Part shown: piece after piece, positions 5,445-9,380 of the stretch
How positions within the stretch are numbered: the first letter of the stretch is position 1
How the letters are laid out: each line of letters starts with the position of its first letter
The notes under the pieces: generated by a model
Database searches by the model: none
Seen by the model: the letters and a program-made list of their open reading frames with translations, nothing else
Told to the model about the DNA's origin: nothing
Translations under genes and position numbers: made by a program
Source: Lachnospiraceae bacterium
GTDB taxonomy: Bacteria; Bacillota_A; Clostridia; Lachnospirales; Lachnospiraceae
Direction: 5' to 3'
DNA length: 9,380 nucleotides
Assembly: GCA_016281675.1 (NCBI GenBank)
Contig: JAEEJD010000160.1
Coordinates: forward strand, 1-9,380

Positions 5445-6779
5445 ATGGACGAAGCCACTCTCAAAAAACTTCCTCCGCATCACAAGGAATCCGAAAGAGG
5501 TGTTGTCGGAGCCATGATGCTCGACAGGGATGCGGCAATAATAGCGATAGGCGCGCTATCTTCGGAAGATTTTTATCTCAAGGAGTGCGCATACGTTTTT
5601 GATGCCGTAAAGTCTGTTGTTGACGAAGGCGCAACGGTAGATCCCACTACGGTATCGAACAGACTCATGGAGATGAATGCCCCGGCGGAGATCGCATCCG
5701 GAGAGTTCCTGAGAAATCTGTGCATGTGGGCATCCACGTCGGCTGTGATCGAGCAGCACATAGATATCGTTAAGAAAAAATCACTTCTGCGCAGCATGAT
5801 AAAGCTCAGCCAGGATATCGAGAATAAATGCTATTCCGATTCGGGAGATGCCGATGATATTCTCGAAGAAGCCGAGAGAAGAGTGTTTGAGATCACGAAC
5901 AGCAAATCAACGTCGGATTATGTCCCGATAAGGCAGGTTGTCAAGTCCGCGATAGAAAAGATAGGAATTGCAGCCAAGACCGACGGAGTTGTTACCGGTG
6001 TGGCAACCGGCTTTACCGATCTTGATTACAAGACAGCAGGATTGCAGCCTTCCGATCTGATACTGATAGCAGCAAGGCCTTCAATGGGTAAGACGGCGTT
6101 TGCACTTAACATTGCGCAGCATATTTGCTTTAAGGATAAAAAGGGAGTCGCGATATTCTCTCTCGAGATGTCCAAGGAACAGCTTGTTAACCGTCTGCTC
6201 TCACTTGAGTCCCATGTCGATTCCAAATCGATCAGAAACGGAAACGTTACGGCAAAGGACTGGGAAGGTATCATCGAGGGCGCGAGCGTCATCGGCGAAT
6301 CCAAACTGATAATAGATGATACACCCGGTATCAGTATCGGCGAACTCAGATCCAAATGCCGGAAATACAAAGCGGAGAACAAAGATCTGTCAGTGATAAT
6401 AATCGATTACCTCCAGCTCATGTCGGGATCCAAGAGGGCCGACTCGAGACAACAGGAGATTTCGGATATTTCAAGATCACTCAAATCGCTTGCGAGGGAA
6501 CTGAGCATTCCCGTCATTGCACTATCACAGTTATCGCGTGCCGTGGAGAAGAGAGACGACCACAGGCCGATGCTCTCGGACCTTCGTGAATCCGGTGCGA
6601 TAGAGCAGGATGCGGATGTCGTAATGTTCCTGTACAGAGACGATTATTACAATCCCGATACCGAGAAAAAAGGAATAGCGGAAGTCATCATAGCCAAGCA
6701 GAGAAACGGCCCCATCGGTACAACCGAACTCGTCTGGTTGTCTGATCTGACAAAGTTTGCCAATATGGCAAAAAGCTGA
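5445..6779 (+). CDS. dnaB: Replicative DNA helicase DnaB
   Basis: This is the hexameric 5'-3' helicase that unwinds DNA at the replication fork (called DnaC in Bacillus subtilis). The 444-residue chain has the N-terminal DnaB domain at about 8-110 (PPHHKESERGVVGAMMLD), a linker, and a RecA-type ATPase domain from about 180. Walker A is ARPSMGKT (210-217) and Walker B is VIIIDYLQLM with D321. The later DnaB motifs SQLSRAVEKR (361-370), SDLRESGAIEQDADVV (378-393) and AKQRNGPIGT (417-426) are intact. ATG 5445 is chosen over in-frame GTG 5436, because GAGGAG (5431-5436) is its ribosome binding site and overlaps that GTG. It begins two bases after the rplI stop and is clearly cotranscribed. Nothing unusual is seen in the conserved motifs. 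Confidence 0.98.
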   Translation: MDEATLKKLPPHHKESERGVVGAMMLDRDAAIIAIGALSSEDFYLKECAYVFDAVKSVVDEGATVDPTTVSNRLMEMNAPAEIASGEFLRNLCMWASTSAVIEQHIDIVKKKSLLRSMIKLSQDIENKCYSDSGDADDILEEAERRVFEITNSKSTSDYVPIRQVVKSAIEKIGIAAKTDGVVTGVATGFTDLDYKTAGLQPSDLILIAARPSMGKTAFALNIAQHICFKDKKGVAIFSLEMSKEQLVNRLLSLESHVDSKSIRNGNVTAKDWEGIIEGASVIGESKLIIDDTPGISIGELRSKCRKYKAENKDLSVIIIDYLQLMSGSKRADSRQQEISDISRSLKSLARELSIPVIALSQLSRAVEKRDDHRPMLSDLRESGAIEQDADVVMFLYRDDYYNPDTEKKGIAEVIIAKQRNGPIGTTELVWLSDLTKFANMAKS

Positions 6780-6794
6780 TTTAAGGAGATTTGC

Positions 6795-7289
6795 ATGGAC
6801 AAGCCGATTTTGTATCGCAAACGTATCATTCCCGAAGAGATCATACTGCTCGACAAGGATGAGATACTGTATCAGGACGAAGGACATATCGTGACCAAAT
6901 GGAACACGATAAAGCCCAAGAAGATACTCCATCACGGATGTTCATGTTATTTCCTGAAAGAGGGATATAAGGTCAGCAAGTTCTATCGGGAGGACGGAAC
7001 ACTCCTCTATTGGTATTGCGACATTATCAATTATAAATACGACGGTAAAGAGAATTCGTACGTGTTTACGGATCTTCTTGCCGATGTGCTCGTTTATCCC
7101 GACGGCAAAGTCGAGGTTGTGGATGTGGGAGAGATAGCGGACGCTCTTACGGAAGGAACTCTTACGATCGAGGAAATGATACCGGCGCTGAGATCTCTTG
7201 ACGCTCTCCTGACGATCATCAATTCCGGAAAGTTTTCCGGTATTCAGGAAATGATAAACAGGATCGAGGAAGGCGGCGGCCTTTCCTGA
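6795..7289 (+). CDS. DUF402 family protein, possible nucleotide phosphatase
   Basis: This 164-residue cytoplasmic protein fits the DUF402 pattern: KFYREDGTLLYWYCDI (62-77), DLLADVLVYPDGKVEVVD (93-110) and an acidic GE pair (112-113), followed by a helical C-terminus. The acidic residues D76, D93, D97, D110 and E113 fall where DUF402 proteins place their metal ligands. Characterised Gram-positive members act as nucleoside tri/diphosphatases, so hydrolysis of a nucleotide or nucleotide-like phosphoester is plausible, but the substrate here is unknown. No signal peptide or membrane segment is present. AAGGAG (6783-6788) precedes ATG 6795, 15 bases after dnaB. Its TGA shares one base with the sua5 ATG, which argues for coupled translation. 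The family call rests on remembered sequence pattern, so it is less certain than its neighbours. Confidence 0.75.
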   Translation: MDKPILYRKRIIPEEIILLDKDEILYQDEGHIVTKWNTIKPKKILHHGCSCYFLKEGYKVSKFYREDGTLLYWYCDIINYKYDGKENSYVFTDLLADVLVYPDGKVEVVDVGEIADALTEGTLTIEEMIPALRSLDALLTIINSGKFSGIQEMINRIEEGGGLS

Positions 7290-8341
7290 TGAATACCATA
7301 TATGCAAAAACAGATCCCGACGATATCGATATGTCGGTCATAGAAAAGGCCGGAAGTATTGTAAAGCAGGGAGGCCTTGTGGCGTTTCCCACAGAAACGG
7401 TATACGGACTCGGAGCGGACGCACTCTGCGGAGCTTCATCGAAAAAGATATACGAGGCAAAGGGAAGACCTTCTGATAACCCTCTCATCATCCATATAGC
7501 CGAACTCGAAGATATTTACAGGATAGTTAAAATCGTACCGCCCGAAGCACTGGCTCTTGCAAAAAGATACTGGCCGGGCCCGCTTACGATGATATTCGAT
7601 AAAGCATCTATTGTTCCCAAGGAGACGACAGGAGGGCTTGATACGGTTGCTGTCAGGTTTCCGTCTCATCCGGTCGCGAAAGCATTTATCAAAGCTGCGG
7701 GAGGATTTGTCGCGGCACCGTCCGCGAATCTTTCGGGAAGACCATCACCGACAACGGGAAAGCATGTCGCAGAAGACATGGAGGGCAGGATAGATATGAT
7801 CATAGATTCCGGACCGTGCGATATCGGTTTGGAATCAACGATCATTGATATGACATCCGATGTTCCGATGATGCTTCGACCCGGATACGTGAACGAAGAG
7901 ATGCTTCGAGATGTCCTCGGAGATATAGAAAAAGATCCGGCCGTATTCGGAAATACGGATGAGAACATTCTGCCGAAGGCCCCGGGAATGAAGTACCGCC
8001 ATTATGCGCCGAAAGGCAGGCTTTCAATAGTTTCCGGAGAGAGCGATAAAGTCACGGAATATATCAGGGCCAGGATAGCGTCCAGAAAAGAAGGGGTACG
8101 AATCGGGGTGATCGCATCTTCATCCGACGTATCATATTACGGTTCGGCCGATCTTGTGGCGGATGCGGGAAGCAGAACGAACGAAACGGAGATCGCGGCA
8201 AGACTGTTTGACATACTCAGGCGATGCGACGAGGAAAGAATCGACGAGATATACTCGGAGGAATTCAATACGCCGCAACTTGGTCTTGCGATAATGAACA
8301 GACTTATAAAAGCTGCCGGTCACAGCATAATAAAGGTGTAA
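7289..8341 (+). CDS. sua5: L-threonylcarbamoyladenylate synthase, Sua5 type
   Basis: This enzyme makes threonylcarbamoyl-AMP from threonine, bicarbonate and ATP, the first step of the universal tRNA modification t6A at position 37 of ANN-decoding tRNAs. The 350 residues contain the YrdC domain (about 1-205), with FPTETVYGLGADA at 33-45, KGRPSDNPL at 58-66, SANLSG at 145-150 and ESTIID at 182-187. The Sua5 linker PGMKYRHYAP is at 232-241, and the C-terminal Sua5 domain (about 245-350) ends in NTPQLGLAIMNRLIKAA. It is therefore the long Sua5/YwlC form and not the short TsaC form. ATG 7289 overlaps the stop of the DUF402 gene by one base; its ribosome binding site would be the GGAAGGCGG run at 7268-7276. 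The partner genes tsaB, tsaD and tsaE are not in the window. Confidence 0.96.
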   Translation: MNTIYAKTDPDDIDMSVIEKAGSIVKQGGLVAFPTETVYGLGADALCGASSKKIYEAKGRPSDNPLIIHIAELEDIYRIVKIVPPEALALAKRYWPGPLTMIFDKASIVPKETTGGLDTVAVRFPSHPVAKAFIKAAGGFVAAPSANLSGRPSPTTGKHVAEDMEGRIDMIIDSGPCDIGLESTIIDMTSDVPMMLRPGYVNEEMLRDVLGDIEKDPAVFGNTDENILPKAPGMKYRHYAPKGRLSIVSGESDKVTEYIRARIASRKEGVRIGVIASSSDVSYYGSADLVADAGSRTNETEIAARLFDILRRCDEERIDEIYSEEFNTPQLGLAIMNRLIKAAGHSIIKV

Positions 8342-8357
8342 ACAGGAGAACAGCAAA

Positions 8358-8789
8358 ATGAAAGTAGCCATCGGCGCCGATCACGGAGCATTTGAAAGGA
8401 AAGCGGAAGTGATCGAACACTTAAGATCCAAAGGACATGAGGTAAAGGATTTCGGAACATTCACCCCGGACAGTTGTGATTATCCGGCAATAGGAAGAAG
8501 CGTTGCAGAGGCTGTCGTTTCCAAAGAATTCGACAGAGGAATAGTGATGTGTACGACGGGTATCGGTATATCCATCGTGGCAAATAAAGTAAAAGGCATC
8601 AGATGTGCGCTCTGTTCCGATGTTACGAGCGCAAAGCTCACGAGGATGCATAACGATGCAAATATGCTCTCGATGGGAGCAGGGATCATAGGTCCCAACC
8701 TTACAATGGATATAGTGGACATGTTCATGGAAACGGAATTCTCAAACGAAGAGAAACATGTCAGAAGGATATCACAGATAGAAGAATAA
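8358..8789 (+). CDS. rpiB: Ribose-5-phosphate isomerase B
   Basis: RpiB interconverts ribose 5-phosphate and ribulose 5-phosphate in the non-oxidative pentose phosphate pathway. The 143-residue chain (family about 145-150) has the N-terminal GADHGAFE (6-13), the anion-hole segment [15 protein letters not shown] (64-78) with catalytic Cys65, and [13 protein letters not shown] (96-108) with His98. These match the RpiB/LacAB family. LacA/LacB galactose-6-phosphate isomerases share the fold, but there are no lac genes nearby and the context favours RpiB. CAGGAGA (8344-8350) precedes ATG 8358, 16 bases after the sua5 stop. It lies between sua5 and upp, as in the related ywlC-rpiB-upp region of Bacillus. 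Ribose 5-phosphate is the precursor of PRPP, which the next gene product consumes. Confidence 0.96.
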   Translation: MKVAIGADHGAFERKAEVIEHLRSKGHEVKDFGTFTPDSCDYPAIGRSVAEAVVSKEFDRGIVMCTTGIGISIVANKVKGIRCALCSDVTSAKLTRMHNDANMLSMGAGIIGPNLTMDIVDMFMETEFSNEEKHVRRISQIEE

Positions 8790-8808
8790 TCAATTTGGAG
8801 GGCTTACA

Positions 8809-9380
8809 ATGAAACAGTATCCGGGAATCGACAACATTTACGTGATGGATCATCCGCTCATTCAGCATAAGATCGGGTATATCCGCAGAAAAGAAACAGG
8901 AACAAAGGATTTTCGCCAGACGATCGGAGAGATCGCAATGCTCATATGTTATGAGGCAACGAGAAACCTTGAGCTGGCCGATGTGAACATAGAGACGCCG
9001 ATCTGCCCGACGGTCGCAAAGGAACTGAAGGGTAAGAAGATGGCGATCGTTCCGATCCTTCGTGCGGGATTGGGGATGGTCGACGGAATGCTTTCACTCA
9101 TTCCGGTAGCAAAGGTAGGACATATCGGACTGTACCGTGATCCGGAAACGCTCAAGCCGGTTGAATATTACTGCAAGCTTCCCGAAGACTGTGCGAACAG
9201 GGAAGTTTTCGTTGTGGATCCGATGCTTGCAACGGGCGGCTCATCATGCGCCGCTATCCCGATGCTCAAGGAGAAAGGATGCAAGAACATACACTTCATG
9301 TGCATAATAGGAGCTCCCGAGGGAGTCAAGGAAATGCATGAAGCACATCCCGATGTTGATGTTTATATAGGAGCTCTTGA
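8809..9380 (+). CDS. upp: Uracil phosphoribosyltransferase (3' end outside window)
   Basis: Upp salvages uracil by joining it to PRPP to form UMP and pyrophosphate. The first 190 residues are visible of a family length near 209, and the frame is open to the last base. It starts [21 protein letters not shown]; typical motifs follow: [14 protein letters not shown] at about 30-43, [14 protein letters not shown] (81-94), HIGLYRD (105-111), and the PRPP loop [11 protein letters not shown] (135-145). The uracil-binding C-terminal segment (usually YIVPGLGDAGDR) should lie just beyond the right edge. GGAGGG (8797-8802) gives a clear ribosome binding site for ATG 8809, 19 bases after rpiB. No terminator separates them, so this is probably the last visible gene of the gdpP operon. 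Confidence 0.96.
   Translation, partial: MKQYPGIDNIYVMDHPLIQHKIGYIRRKETGTKDFRQTIGEIAMLICYEATRNLELADVNIETPICPTVAKELKGKKMAIVPILRAGLGMVDGMLSLIPVAKVGHIGLYRDPETLKPVEYYCKLPEDCANREVFVVDPMLATGGSSCAAIPMLKEKGCKNIHFMCIIGAPEGVKEMHEAHPDVDVYIGAL

Overview
The window carries the genes of an obligately fermentative, low-to-mid GC Gram-positive anaerobe, most likely a clostridium of the Lachnospiraceae type. This is inferred from the pyruvate formate-lyase genes, a clostridial 2[4Fe-4S] ferredoxin, the Firmicutes gene order gdpP-rplI-dnaB, the sua5-rpiB-upp run, and strong AGGAGG-type ribosome binding sites. All genes lie on the + strand. There is no mobile element, CRISPR array, tRNA or rRNA, and no gene-free stretch longer than about 160 bases.

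Region 1 (1-1899) is a pyruvate formate-lyase (PFL) cluster with an unusual layout. The large PFL chain enters from the left and stops just before the C-terminal glycyl radical domain. That domain is encoded two genes later as a separate 80-residue protein (822-1064) with its own ribosome binding site and an intact RVSGYAV radical loop. Between them is a 64-residue protein (606-800). It resembles the first ~28 residues of the radical domain, then departs into an unrelated Cys-containing tail with no radical glycine. A hairpin follows, then pflA, the radical-SAM activase. The enzyme therefore looks permanently split, with the radical-bearing part supplied in trans.

Region 2 (1902-2944) has maf (nucleotide pyrophosphatase), 2 bases after pflA, then a 56-residue 2[4Fe-4S] ferredoxin gene with its own promoter and an inverted repeat over the -10 box. 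The ferredoxin is followed by about 120 bases of dense RNA structure: a perfect 10-bp stem, a nested hairpin and a possible pseudoknot. This ends in a strong Rho-independent terminator.

Region 3 (2945-9380) is a tightly packed probable operon: gdpP (c-di-AMP phosphodiesterase), rplI (ribosomal protein L9), dnaB (replicative helicase), a DUF402 protein, sua5 (threonylcarbamoyl-AMP synthase for tRNA t6A), rpiB (ribose-5-phosphate isomerase) and upp (uracil phosphoribosyltransferase, cut by the right edge). Gaps run from 1-base overlaps to 19 bases, and no internal terminator was seen. The genes join second-messenger turnover, translation, replication and ribose/PRPP/uracil metabolism as a housekeeping growth operon.

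The main novelty candidates are the split PFL with its truncated radical-domain look-alike and the unidentified structured RNA between the ferredoxin gene and gdpP.
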